A stretch of 64,000 nt of DNA from assembly GCF_043290135.1 (NCBI RefSeq), contig NC_134704.1, positions 22,168,501 to 22,232,500 on the forward strand, read 5' to 3'. A program made the translations under genes and the position numbers. Shown here piece after piece: positions 34,884-47,540 of the stretch (position 1 is its first letter; each line of letters opens with the position of its first letter). Below the pieces are notes generated by a model. It had not been told where the DNA came from, ran no database searches, and was given only the letters and a program-made list of their open reading frames with translations. The DNA comes from Rhipicephalus microplus. Its lineage: Eukaryota; Arthropoda; Arachnida; Ixodida; Ixodidae.

Positions 34884-36127
34884 TGTCACAGAACGAGCGC
34901 TAAAAATGGGCGCGCCGCCAAATTCTTGCGATAACGCGCGGGAGAGACGCCGGGAGGTCAAAAGAAAAAAAAGAAAACAAACATCCAAGGCTCCCCGGGC
35001 GCGCGCTCTCCCCTCGGAAGCGTGGCTTCGCCGACGAACCCTCTCACCCCACATCGCCGGCCGGGCAAGCCCGCGAAATTTCTACAATGAAAGAGGCGTG
35101 GTCACGCCGGGTTGAGTCATCCATCGCGGAGGGCACTCCAACTGTCTCGCCCTCTCCCCAGCCTTCGCTGCGTATCGCGCCGACGAAATGACGAGAACCT
35201 TCTGGAATCTTGCGCGGAAGGTATTTAATCGAGCAGCCGAGACGAGACAGCAGGAGAAGACGGAAGTTAGCGCCAGAGCGCGTAGGGATTCCGCCGTGTA
35301 GTCGGCGAAGGTTTTGTCCGTAGGGACAAAGCAGGAGAAGACGGAAGTTAGCGCCAGAGTGCGTAGGGATTCCGCCGTGTAGTCGGCGAAGGTTTTGTCC
35401 GTAGCGACAAAGCAGGAAAAGAAGAAGAGGATTTCCACCTGAGGGGTGACGGCTCGAGCTACAGCCAAGAGCGTGTGTTTACCGCTATCGAGCGAAGACG
35501 CGTGGCAACAGCTGCGTGTGTGAAGCCGACGTGGTTCCGGCGAAGAAGTTTGAAGCTTGGAGAGTGGCCATTTGAAGACGCGAGGTTTCCTGGAAGAGAA
35601 ACTTCGGCGAGGTTTCCTGGAAGACAAAACTTCAGGGGCAGCGGAACGACAACAACGCTGGACTTTGAGTGAGTGATTCTCGGAAGAGTATCATCCAGAC
35701 TTTTGTTCCAAGAACTTTGGACTGAATAGGTTTTCTATCTCTTTAGTCTTTAAGTGTCTTGGTTGTTCAATGCATGCGACTGCATTGTAGTGCGTATTGT
35801 TGTCTGTGTCCGTTGTTTCGAGAGTGGCTGATTGTACTGTGTAGTACGTTGTTTGATTGGTTTGATTGGTGACATATTGTATGCAACTATTGTGGAGTGT
35901 GCATTTTTGCGTATTGTTTTCGATCTGCCATTATTGAGAATATAATTTGTTTGTTTAACAACTCTCGGCTCTGACTTGTTCTTTGGGCCACAGCCGGCGT
36001 CCGCTGGCGCGCCAAAAAGGACCACTTCTAAATTGTCCACGCTTTCGTGGTGCGGTTCGGGGGACCGATACTTCGGCCCTTGGAATTAGCCCGGCGATTG
36101 CCTCCCGAATTAACGGGACCTGTGACA
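34884..36127 (+). repeat. 3' LTR
   Basis: 1244 bp, from TGTCACAG to CTGTGACA, followed by the ATTGT target duplication. It has the same 81-bp tandem duplication as the 5' LTR (starts at 35251, 35332 and 35413) and lacks a 9-bp segment found in the 5' LTR near 31510. Confidence 0.93.
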
Positions 36128-36242
36128 ATTGTGTTCTATTCAACCTGCATTAACTCCGTATCCGCAGTATGTAATAAATAATAATAAATAATAAATAATA
36201 ATAACAGTGTATTTCTTTCCTAAAACAGCTTCAAGCAATGAC

Positions 36243-36442
36243 GTGGCATTGTAGTAGAACGCCTGCGTGCCAGGCGGACGACCCGGATTCGATTCTCACT
36301 TCAAACGGAATTTTTTAACTTTCTTTGTACATTCAGTAATTCCTCGGTCACGTACAAGATGACTTTTCGCTTGCAACCTATGACGCCGATACCAATGCAG
36401 GAATATCTGCAAAACGAGCTACCTAATGCTATCGCGTTAAAG
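36243..36442 (+). mobile_element. tRNA-derived SINE of a second type
   Basis: The A-box-like GTGGCATTGTAGTAGAACGC and the B-box-like CCCGGATTCGATTCTC have tRNA spacing. A 3' body follows with ATGACGCCGATACC, GAGCTACCTAATGCTATCGC and GTTAAA. The body differs from the Ruka-like copies, so it is a separate SINE family. No target duplication was identified. Confidence 0.65.
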
Positions 36443-36572
36443 CAGTTTGACAGTAGCACGAGCTACCTCTCATCACACATCATACATGTAGCCATTGTCT
36501 AAAAACAAGGTCACAAATTAAGTCTGAATTTCGTCTGTTCGTGTCACTTCAACGTTTACAAACCGGCATAGT

Positions 36573-36813
36573 TTATTGATTGATATGTAGGGTTTAACGT
36601 CCCAAAACCACCATATGATTATGAGAGACGCCGTAGTGGAAGGCTCCGGAAATTTCGACCACCTGGGGTTCTTTAACGGGCACGCAAATCTGAGCACACG
36701 GGCCTATAGCATTTCCGCCTCCATCGGAAATGCAGCCGCCGCAGCCGGGATTCGATCCCTCGACGTGCGGGTCAGCAGCCGAGTGCCTTAGCCACTAGAC
36801 CACCACGGCGGGG
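36573..36813 (-). mobile_element. Full-length Ruka-like SINE with 14-bp target duplication
   Basis: Complete on the minus strand: head at 36740-36813, body, and a TATCAATCAATA tail at 36573-36586. The exact duplication CAAACCGGCATAGT lies at 36559-36572 and 36814-36827. Confidence 0.92.
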
Positions 36814-36827
36814 CAAACCGGCATAGT

Positions 36828-37683
36828 ATAAAGTCTGGTTTGCTTGTTCGAATTTCGTTCCGTTTTGTGGACGCTAATTATGAACACAACCTAGGCTGCT
36901 GAGTAAACAAAAGGCGGTGGCCTACAATCGGGACAGCAGCGGCTGTATGCTGATGCAGATGGAACTGGAATTGAGCATCACTCGCATAATTAGCTTCTCC
37001 CTAATTGTACTAAAATAAAGAAAACGAATGCGAATAATCTGTAGCCCACCGCTCCAATGTCCTTCATGGCGCACCAGGCAGAATAATGTAGCTTAGTTAT
37101 GTAATCACTATCACTTTTCCATGAGGTGCTCGCATTGGCGATTCTCAATATTTTTTTTGCAGTCTTACCATGTCCTGAATTCCTTAATACCCAACTGAAA
37201 CATTTCGCCTTGTTAGCACATCCGCCCCTCTCTTTACATCTCCCGCTCTCTCTATTTCTGTTGCGCATACACCACTCTGGTACATTTCGTCGCAGTGATT
37301 TCGAAGCCTCACGGATATGAGCACTACAGGTTATGTGCAGTGAAGGGGAAGCGGAGTATGGCGAACGAATCCGGTGCGTCTTTATCGGGGCTGCAAGCGA
37401 AACGTTTGCTGTCCGAGAGCGTCTGTTTGCGATATGAAGTGAGTCGGCAAACACTCGTCTTCTGATGCGATTCGTTTCCGGGCGAGCAGGCGTATAGAGT
37501 GGTTCAACGTCATGGACCCTGCAGGGCTTGCAAATAACAGAGACATGGTGGAAGGATGAAGGCTAGGTGCTGCCGCGTATGATGCCTACACAAGCATGGC
37601 CTATCATACTTTCGGTGTGTATTCGTCGAAGCGTAACTAAAACGAAACCATGTAAAATCCTCGGACACTGAATATGGCATTGC
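36828..37683. other. Non-coding stretch
   Basis: No gene or repeat recognised. A weak 154-codon minus-strand frame (37454-36990) shows no domain. Confidence 0.45.
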
Positions 37684-37686
37684 GCA

Positions 37687-37688
37687 TT

Positions 37689-37764
<76 letters not shown>

Positions 37765-37845
37765 TTTTCTTTCTTTCTTTCTTTCTTTCTTTCTGTCTTT
37801 CTTTCTTTCTTTCTTTTTCCTTTCTTTCTTTCTTTCATTTTTTAA
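37687..37845. repeat. TTTC tetranucleotide microsatellite
   Basis: About 39 TTTC units with a few interruptions at 37764, 37795 and 37816. Confidence 0.97.
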
Positions 37846-39285
37846 TAACTCTCCCAGGTTTTACGTGATGGTATCTCTATCGTAAGCATTTTAATCACCA
37901 GAGTACCTAAGTGCGTCTTCAATCATACGTTTAATTCGGCTTTACGAACAGTTTTAAGCAGGGAACACTGGTTCCACCACTTTGTACTGTCAAGTGAAAC
38001 TCTTCTTTTCTGTTCATCACGCCTTGTACTATTAAGGTCACGAAACTTCGAATGCCCCAGCTCGAACATTTTTGTGTGCTTATGTTTGCTGTAGCCCTGT
38101 TCGTTTAGTTGTTAAAAATACGAAGCGCCATTATTAATGGCGTAACATGACGGCAGCGAAACCTACCAGCAATGCAGTTATAGGACACACACACAAGAAC
38201 ACATGATGCGCTCAAGGCAGGTTACAGAATACGATACAATGGGTTTCTCTAAGAAACATGATATGCCACCACTGCAATAAGATTTATGTTTTTTTTTACT
38301 ATCTTGTTTGTGTCACTGAGAATGAGACGGCCAAACACTAAAACCATTAACGCACTGCTCTAGCATGAGTCCTTACGGCACGTTTTGTACTATCTTCATC
38401 TCTAATACGAGATTTCGCAGGATGTTCCTGGGTTAAATTACAAAATCTTGTCTTGTACTCCCACCCGAACAATGGTACCTGTAAACATGACTGCGACTGA
38501 GGCTGTCAAAGCCAGTATATGTTCGACGGTTTTCGCAACAGCATTGGACCTATAGCCACGAACGACAAAACGAGAACAATCAAAAACGGTGTGAGCACGT
38601 AAAAAAATATATCATACGAGTAGCACACTCAGAATAAAGATGAACACTGGAAGATGAGCCTGACAAGTGAGCGTCAGCGTTGACATACAGTCACACCACT
38701 TCGCACTGCGCTCGAATCGCTGTCAGCGACCCCGACGAGTGATTGCGCAGCGCACAGTAAACGCCCCACCGGAGGCATGTCACAATCTAGTTAGATGCGA
38801 ATTTACAAACAGAGATGGAAATTGAAACGTTCCGTCGCTTATTTGCTACTGCTGCAGCTAAGTTCTTATCTCAACTGCACAAAGCTGAAACTTTTGCCGG
38901 TCACACGTGCGTTATTGCTTTTCATGGGTATCATGAATAACTGGAAGTGAAATCACTTGCTGCGACGCCACACTTCCGGCAGCTACAGCGTTGGCGGCGA
39001 CATTTGAGAAGAACATCTCCCGCCTTGGCGAGGGAACTGTAGAAGCGTAACCCGAGGACGCTTAGCGGAAAAGCAGCTTCGAGTTCGAAACCGTCACGGG
39101 ACTGCCTTCCTAACTCGTATTATATAGACGCCGCAGTGGCATGCATGCGCGGAACGAGACAATCGGAAGGAATGGTTGCGAAAGGAATGTTTGAAAGCGA
39201 TTTTTCTCCTCCGAAAACCTCGCTGCGAAGTGCAAAGCGACGACACAATCTGCTGAGAAAAAAAATTAAGAGAAAAAAATCACAG
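37846..39285. other. Non-coding stretch
   Basis: No gene, repeat or structured element recognised. Confidence 0.45.
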
Positions 39286-39289
39286 CATA

Positions 39290-39385
39290 TCCACGGAGTG
39301 AATGATGATGAATAAGCGAAACCATGCGGAGGTTCATTCGTAAAATTATGAATCTTCCGTGAATCTTGCCCACTACATCATCAGA
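39290..39385 (+). repeat. Lead of the CCGT-tailed repeat family
   Basis: The motif TATCCACGGAGTGAATGATG at 39289-39308 repeats the lead seen at 26.17 and 63.94 kb. It is diverged after about 35 bp and runs into the TATC array. Confidence 0.55.
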
Positions 39386-39387
39386 GA

Positions 39388-39771
<384 letters not shown>

Positions 39772-41228
39772 CTCGCTATGCGGATGCAGGATCATCATCA
39801 GCCTGACTACGCCCACTGCAGGGCAAAGGCCTCTTTCACGATCTGCCAATCAACCCGGTCTTGTGCTTTCTGCTGCCACGTTATACATGCTAAATTTTTA
39901 ATCTAATCGGCCCACCTAACTTTCTGTCTCTCCTTCGTGCGTTTGCCTTTTCTGGAAAACCAGTCAGTTGCCCTTAATAACCAGCGGTTATCCTGCCTAT
40001 ATACGTGCAATGTGCCCAGCCCATGTTCTTTTCTTTTTGATTTCGACTATGATATCCCTAATTCCAGTTTGTTCCCCGACTTACTCTGCTCTCTTCTTGT
40101 CTCTTAAGGTTACATTTATCATTTTCCTTTTCATCGCTCACTGTGGTGTCCTCAATCTAAGCTGAACCCTTTTCGTAAGCCTCCAGGTTTCTGCTCCGTA
40201 TGTAAGCACCGGCAAGATGCAGCTGTTATATACTTTTCTCTTGAGGGTTAGTGGTAGATTACCATTCATGACTCGAGAGAGCATGCCGAATGTGGTCCAC
40301 CTCATACTTATTTGTAGTTATTTAACTATCATGGTTCGGCTTCACGGTTACTCCTTGTCCTAAGTAGACATATTCCTTTACAACTTCCAGCGTCTCTCCA
40401 CCTATCGAAGTGTTGTTTTCTGCCAAGACCCAGGACTGCTACACATTACTTTAGTTTTGTGCATATTAATTTTCAGACCTACTCTTTCGCTTTCCGTGTC
40501 CAGTTCAGTAATCATGATTTGTGATTCGTCCCCCGAGTTACTCATGAAGGCAATGTCACCAGTGAAGCGAAGGTTACTGAGATACTCACCATTAACTATT
40601 ATCCCTATCTCTTTCAAATCTATACCCCTAAAAACCTTCTGTAAACACGCGGAGAATAGCATTGGAGAGATCGTGTTTCTCTGCCTTACACCCTTCGAAT
40701 TGGGGTTTTGTCGCTTTCTCTGTGTAGAACTATGATGGTTGTGGATGCGCTATAGGTTTGTTCAAGTATGTTTCTGCAGGGTTCATCTGTGACCTTATTT
40801 CGTAGTGCCTGCATCGCTGCTGAAGTCTCGACCGAGTCTAACGCCTCCTCGTAACCTATTAAAGGTATACGTATAAGGGTTGGTTACTTTCCACGCACTT
40901 CTTTATCACCTGGTTGATAGTATGGCCTATTGTCGAGTAGACTATATGAAATGCTGCTTGGTTCTTTGGTTCATTGAGCTGTAATGTCACCCTAATTTTA
41001 TTAGCTATTACTTTCGTAAATAGTTTGTAGAGAACGGAGATCACCCTGTAGTTTTTCAAGTCCTTGACGTCTTCTTTCTTATGGACTGAAATGATGTTGG
41101 CGCTCTTCCAAGATTCTGACACCCTCCCGTCAAGAGACACTTTGTTTATAAGGTGACCAGCTTTTCTAACACAATTTATCCGCCATTTTTCAGCAGGTCC
41201 ACTGTTACCACATCCTCACCAGCTGGTG
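39772..41228 (-). mobile_element. 5'-truncated RTE-type LINE
   Basis: On the minus strand the copy runs from a cut point near 41228 to a 3' end at 39772, where it joins the TATC array. The 3' region contains CAGCCTGACTACGCCCACTGCAGG on the plus strand, which I associate with RTE-type LINEs of ticks. The coding pieces are fragmentary and frameshifted. RTE-clade LINEs usually end in short tandem repeats, which agrees with the adjoining array. Confidence 0.85.
40402..41140 (-). pseudogene. RTE-type reverse transcriptase fragments
   Basis: The piece at 41140-40859 carries WKSANIISVHKKED and YSTIGHTINQVIKKC, the palm-entry region of RTE-type enzymes. The piece at 40662-40402 has NLRFTGDIAF where active enzymes have the LRFADD catalytic pair, so one catalytic Asp is replaced by Gly. 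The frame is broken between the two pieces. The product would have copied LINE RNA at the target site; this copy is dead. Confidence 0.8.
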
Positions 41229-42485
41229 AGGACAAAGATTGAGGAACAAATAACACAGCAGCTTTGCGCTTCGTTTCTAGTACGAGTATCCCCATGTCAA
41301 CGTAAGCCTATAAAACTGGTTGGTGTGCGTGATTTTTTTGTTTGTTTCTGACATTGCGCATGCTTAAAGTTCAGCGCCCCGCACTCTGGTTGTCTTCTCC
41401 GTTCGTCCTGTTTTCTCGAGTGTCTTGCAAGAGGACCCCCAATGTCATCGACCAAGCATCGCGCACTCCGAGTACTTACATAAGCGCCGCAGCGTCCGCC
41501 TCGACGTCCGGGAAACGGCTTGCTCCTATACTTTCTTCCTCGTGAGCAGATAGCGGCGCGCGCTTACGCATCGGCAACCGTGAAGATTGAAGTGACGGAA
41601 GCCGAGGCTCGGGTTCGTCTTGTGACGGTCATCGTAATCGGAACCAATCACAGTGGCTCATACCCTGCACTGATCACTGCAGTTTCAAGCACCGAAACAA
41701 CCGAGTGACTTCACGGCCCGCTTTACCTGTGGACATACATATCATTTTTCACTGCCTGGGCATACATACTAAATCAAGGTCACGATCGCCCGGCGTCAAG
41801 CAAACGAACATTATTTGAAAAACCATACGTAAGGTTTCTTTTGATTTCTCGTACGGTCTCGCTCGATCTCGCACTGTCTCAGGGTGCCTCGCTGGCGGCA
41901 GCAGCACGGACATTTAGGCACCCTATACTCCGTCCTTTTTTTTTTGTGGTGCTATTATGGACATTGTCAAACTCCGCCATGTTCAAAAATGCGCGTTATG
42001 GTAAACCATGATTGTCCATGATTGATGCAGCCTCTTTCATTCGCTGGAAGTGCCGCAATTACGGAAAAACCATACGGCGGGGCCCCACAGTGTCGGTAAC
42101 AGCACACAGCGTCTTGCAAACTATAGCAAGGTTTACTGTTCACCTTTAATAATAATTAGTGTACTTTAGCAAGTAACGAAAACACGGTAGGAATATACGG
42201 TATATAAGGTACTACGGCAGCGCCACTCCTTTCTCGCTCGTTGGGCTAGAGCCACTCCTAGCTTCAGTGACGGTGCGTGGCCCGAATGACGGGTTTGTAG
42301 ATATTATTGCGCAGACTGACAAGTAACAATCAGGAGTGACAACACCATAGCAATGTTTGAAAAGCTTTTGTGGAGTTGAAGTGCCTTCACTAGATTGAGA
42401 GGTGACAAGAGCACCACGAGCATGAGAAAAAGTGTGGTGCGGTGATGATGCGGTATATCCGTACCATATTTTCGTTCATTGCTGA
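41229..42485. other. Non-coding stretch
   Basis: No gene recognised. A segment at 41440-41710 is CpG-rich with short open frames only. Confidence 0.4.
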
Positions 42486-42490
42486 AAAAC

Positions 42491-42711
42491 TATCGATGGG
42501 TTTGACGTCCAAAACGACAATATAGTTATAAGGGACGCCATAGTGAAGAGCTACGGAAATTTAGACCACCGGCGAGTCTTCGAAGTAAATGTCCATACAC
42601 AAGCCTAGAAAATTTTGCACCTCCATCGAAAATTGGGCCACCACGGCAGTGATTCGATCCCGCTACCTCCGGGTCAGCAGTTGAGCAACGTAATCACTAG
42701 ACCACCACGGC
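42491..42711 (-). mobile_element. Diverged Ruka-like SINE
   Basis: Plus-strand order: GGGTTTGACGTCCAAAACGA, AAGGGACGCCATAGTGAAGA, TTTAGACCACC, the reverse B-box GTGATTCGATCCCGC and CACTAGACCACCACGGC. The full length is kept, with many substitutions. Confidence 0.8.
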
Positions 42712-42749
42712 AAGTGAGATATGGGTTAGAAGAATGTCTCATGAATACA

Positions 42750-43460
42750 GCAGTTGAACCAGTCTGCGTGTATAGCCTGTTACGAGCCGCGTCGGTGCAC
42801 GGCCGCAGCGGACCCAGTAGGTAGCATGGAGCTGGGTGGTGGTCGTCAGTCCGCAGGCCACTGGGACGTTCAGAGCCCTCGAGAGCTGAGGCAGAGGGAC
42901 AGGCGTAAAGGAAAACTTAACAAGACGTTTATTTGCAACATGTTGGACAGTAACGTCCGAACGACGACTCTTCTCGCGACACTCTCCTGTTTTCTTCTCG
43001 CGGGCTGCTCCCCTGCCTCACCGTGCAGTTCCGAAGATATAGGCGGAATGTCTCTTCGGGGAACCAACCACTCATGGAGAGCAGCACAACACAAGTGTCC
43101 CTTCACACACGTGGCAGGTGCACGTGGCACACGCGCGGGGACTCGGAAGCGACCACGCAGGTGAAATTCACGGCAGTCCCTCCTGTAGCACACAACCGGC
43201 CTTCCGCACATTCCAGAGGGGCCCGCCCGTAGCCACTGCCCCGCAGGCGAAGCGCACAGCCGAGACAAACAGAGCCGGTGCAGGTGACAACCCGCCCCCA
43301 CACAGAATGTCCGAGATGACGGGAAGGCACGCTTGGGAGCCTCCGGCCCAAGGACTTCGTTACTGCTATGTAACAAGCCACATCAGGTCGTCCTCCACCT
43401 GTTACCTATCACCCACTCTGTCCACGGACATAAAACATCAGACCACGCATGATTATCTTT
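42750..43460. other. GC-rich block, probably a repeat
   Basis: Overlapping open frames on both strands (up to 168 codons on the minus strand, 43376-42870) follow the base composition, and none reads as a known family. The block may be an LTR-like or other interspersed element, but no ends or duplications were found. Confidence 0.35.
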
Positions 43461-44940
43461 AAGAAAAAAAAAACAAGCATATCTTGTACTGAAACAGAAC
43501 AAAATTTTGTTGATAAAGCTTTTACTTAGGTGCACTTGCTTTTGCGGTCTCACCAGTAAAGTGCGCACGTCATTTCTGCGCAATGACTATGGTTGATGGA
43601 TTCCTGAAGCCTCCTAAAGTCGCCACTTTATGCGTCCACGAATCTCCGACATATCAGAGAGATCACAAATCGAAAGTACGCCTGATGATGCAGTGGTAAT
43701 TGGTACGACTCGACTTCCATTTACCAAATAACAACTTGACCACGAATGCACGGGTTCCAACACCTATAATTAAGTGCCGGTGCCTCACGGTGCAAGTATC
43801 TGGTTGATTCTCCAAATCTATGCAGCCATCCTCACTCTAATGGCACGGATTCACGGTAAGAATCAAGCCCGCGACTTTATGCTAAGCACCAATGCGTCAC
43901 AGCTCCACTGAACCATCTCAACGGGTCAACATTCTCTTGGAAAATTCGCTGGGTTAAAGGCATCGTATTAGGTTGATGAACCGCGCCCTGAGAACTACAA
44001 TGTCATTAATCTCACCATTATAAATTGATAATTACAGGATAAAATCGAGGTGAGAAGGTTTGCTTTTCGAGTTCGCTTCGAAATGTATGCGCGTGACGTT
44101 CAAAGTTCGAAGTGTGTTTTTCCTATTTTGGCGGCAGCCCAACAAAATTTCTTGAAACTAGGTCGCTCAAGTCATGGCCCCCTCAGAGTGCACTGTACTT
44201 CATATTTACTGATTGATATCTGCGTAGAACCTAGTAGACGCCATACATATCTATGCCATCACGGCGTTTGGTGCGGGAATTTCAAGATGGTGTCGCCACT
44301 CCCATTTTGTTGCTGTGTGTTTTCTCGCTTACCAGGAGTCTTCGAGTGCCAGGCGGAGAAATATGAAATTGTGAAAGAGTAATTTATTTAAAAAATTTTC
44401 CCACCTCTTTTCAGTGTCCCTTTAAGTTGCGTACTCAACAGTTGCAGTCCTGCTAAATAGGCAGCCTATAGCACCCGAAATAAGGAATAAAGAAATGAGA
44501 GTCTGTTACAGACTGTAGGACTAGACGCATTGGATGTTCGCGGATAAGCGGTGCGGTGTTTCAGGTTATTAAATATCGCTCAACAGGTGGCGTATTGAGC
44601 GATTAGGGTTGCTTGATGGCGCTTTCAAAGAACTCGATGAAGAGTGACAGGTTAGAGTTTTGGCAGCAGTGGTCACATTCCTTCTGATGAAAGTGGAATC
44701 AAGAAGCACTCCCGCGCAATCAATTATATGCGCTTAAAACAATAAAACGTGTTCTCGGTTCAGCGTGTTCTCGTGGTGATCAAGCCCAAGATGTGCATCA
44801 TTGGCGCCTCGTGTGCCCGATTCATAACTCAGCAAGAAGTGTAAAACTATAAATGGAAGACCGAAGAAAAATATTTCGTTCACGCCCTACAGCGGGCCAT
44901 CTTAAAAGAGTGCTTGTCGCACTGAAAGAAGTTTCTTGGG
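43461..44940. other. Non-coding stretch
   Basis: No gene or repeat recognised apart from a short CAGTGTCCCTTTAAG segment at 44413-44427 that resembles the end of an interspersed repeat. Confidence 0.4.
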
Positions 44941-45127
44941 GATTGATTGATTGATTGATATGTGGGGTTTAACGTCCCAAAACCACCATATGATTATGAG
45001 AGACGCCGTAGTGGAGGGCTCCGGAAATTTCGACCACCTGGGGTTCTTTAACGTGCACCCAAATCTGAGCACACGGGCCTACAACATTTCCGCCTCCATC
45101 GGAAATGCAGCCGCCGCAGCCGGGATA
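44941..45127 (-). mobile_element. 5'-truncated Ruka-like SINE
   Basis: The tail GATTGATTGATTGATTGATA at 44941-44960 and the whole body are well preserved. The copy stops at GCCGGGAT, just inside the B-box, so the tRNA-like head is missing. No target duplication was identified. Confidence 0.85.
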
Positions 45128-47540
45128 ATAAATATTTTATGTAAATATTAAACTTCAGTTTTTCTTAAAACCACATGAGTGGCATAAGCAGGGTGATGTG
45201 TCGAATGTTGTGGAATGTTGCGATCGTGCGTTTTGCGGTGTATTATGCGCCATAAGTATAGTGATGTTTATACACACGTTTCTGCAAACTTATTTTTTCT
45301 AACCTGAGCTCTTTTTTCGAGCCTATGTGATTAATGAAGGCGTTACACTGTAATGTGTCTGCATACATGGTGCTCTGCTAAGTGACATGTTTCGCGCCAC
45401 TTTTTCCTTTCCTGCATTTTAAGTTTCATTTGCCGAGCGAGAAACAGTAGCCGATGCCGCCACAAAGGTGCCATTTTCCTGTATTCATGCATCAAATCAA
45501 TGAAAGAGAGACCAGAGCATCAGCGTATATCTAAAAGTTGTCTTCTAATTGTACTTGAAACGATCTCGCATCGGTGGTGTAATACAGAGCTCTCCTTCAG
45601 TAAAGAACGCTCGAGGCTTGAGACATAGACCCTAATTGGTTTACGGACTAATTGCTTTAGAAAAAAAAAGGTTTATGTAGCACGGCAGCGGAACATAGAA
45701 CAGCAGAGAGACGTTTGCCAATATAATATATGATGGAATAGTTTGCGGATAATACGCAGGAAGATTCAGGAACAAAACGAAGGGCACGTTTTCGTGATAT
45801 CTTCTTTTAAGTGCGGAGCACTTGAGTGGCCCAGACTGTCATATGCGCTGAGATCACTCGGCGTAACACTAGCGAAACCACATACAGCATAGCCATTTGT
45901 AAAAATGATGTTGATGATGATTTTCATGATGATGATGATAATGATGATGATACTTGGTTGATTGGCAATTTAACCCGGCTAAGAGTCGGGCGGGTCGTAC
46001 AAAGCGCATTTATTTGTGTTAATACTTTGCAAAATATTGAGCGCTTGCTTGCGACAAGTAGCAGTCTTCTTTCTCTTCGAGCGCCTTGACTATATTAACT
46101 GCGGAGCACTTCAAGGCCCTGGAATGTTCTATCCTGTCGTGGCTTGACGTAACGCAGACAAAATAACGTAAAAAAAACTGAAACAAACAATGAGGAAGCA
46201 AGCGATAAATAGACAGAGAGAGTAAGAGAAAATAGAAAGAAAGCTATAAATAAAAAATAAATAAAGAAGACAGAGAAAAAAGTAACAGGTATAAAGAAGT
46301 AGAAGATGAAATAAATAGAAAATCGAAGAGACACGGAGATCGAGGCCCAGCTCCGCACTTGATTCAGGCTTGGCGTCATTTGAGCGAAGATGCCTAAATT
46401 TTTGTCGCTTTCACTATTTACTTTCAGTGCTGACTAGAAAAGATTGGAATTGTAACACGTGCTTGTCGATCGAGACTTCGCATCCTGAATAGAATATTAC
46501 GCACACGTTTCGCAAAAGGACATTGTTCACATTGCATCATCGAATTCACTCTGGTTTCTCAAATGATTCAATCACTCATCTTAAGGTCAAAACTGCCCGT
46601 ACTACGAGGCACCCGATTATTCACTCGTACAACGAACACAGGACAGCGCTGGAGTTTCTATTCGAGTAAGAACACGTTCCGCTGGTAAATGCAAAAAATT
46701 GTCAGGTTAAGACTAAACATCCCGTACGATTCATGGGAGTCGAATGGCTCGCTGAAAGCGGAAGACGATATAGTCGATTGAACAAAGCACCACGCCGGAA
46801 CATCACCCAGTTGTCTTTGCGCATTCAGATGAACCAATTCTTGATGATTACAACCGGTAAAGTTTGATTAGCTTGACCAAGTTTTGATTGTGTTAAGAGC
46901 TGCAGGTCACATCCAAAGAGAGACTGTAATCACAGGGCTTTTGTGTACGGGTAGGGCAAATAAGAAAGGGGGAGGGGGCGCACATATTTTTAATTAATTT
47001 TCTGACTCCCATACCACCCACCCCTTTTTTTTCACGAACGATAATGGCCAAACTAAGTGCATAAGTGCACCGCGCCTTTCAAGAAGAGCACCCCCTTGTA
47101 GGTGCCCCATTGGTGAAAAAAAAAAAAAAATCTGGCGCCGCTTCTGGAGTACACGAACATCCATTCAAGCGCGCAGGACGGCAAGTTCCTTCAGTCGTGC
47201 TAGAGGCAGATGCGCCAATCGCTCGCTTTCTCTTCTGGGTCACGTGACGGGCCCAGATTTCGGCGCCAGAACCAGAAGCGATAGCAGGCACCGCGACGAG
47301 CGGCTGACGAAGAACAACTTCCGTGACGGTATACCGCACGAGTGCTGTCTTCGAAGCGACGCGTGATCGAGCGACAGCGCCGCGACGGGTGATGAACGCG
47401 AACGAAACACGCGATGCGCTGTTCTAAGAAGAGGGGACGAGGCGCCTTCTGCGAGCGCCGGTCAACTGCGGATGTTCATTAGTTGCGCCCACTTCATTGG
47501 TGAAATTCGTTTGCGAGGGTCGCGGAGGACTGCCAGCCAG
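45128..47540. other. Non-coding stretch
   Basis: A GATGAT cluster at 45912-45950 and a CpG-rich segment at 47130-47520 are the only notable features. Open frames are short and show no domain. Confidence 0.4.

Larger units (their letters stand above)
30814..36127 (+). mobile_element. LTR retrotransposon with gag and protease but no polymerase
   Basis: A 5314-bp element bounded by two LTRs that begin TGTCACAG and end CTGTGACA (8-bp perfect terminal inversion). It is flanked by the 5-bp duplication ATTGT at 30809-30813 and 36128-36132. The interior is only about 2.8 kb and holds a broken gag, an aspartic protease frame and a polypurine tract. No reverse transcriptase, RNase H or integrase motif is visible on either strand. 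The features fit a Ty3/Gypsy-type element (SCAN-like Gag region, two zinc knuckles, DTGSS protease), possibly of the Gmr1-like group. The copy must have been moved by proteins supplied in trans or have lost its polymerase later. Confidence 0.9.

Noticed and set aside
42870..43376. 168-codon minus-strand frame
   Set aside because: GC-rich DNA is open in several frames on both strands at this place, which points to composition rather than coding.
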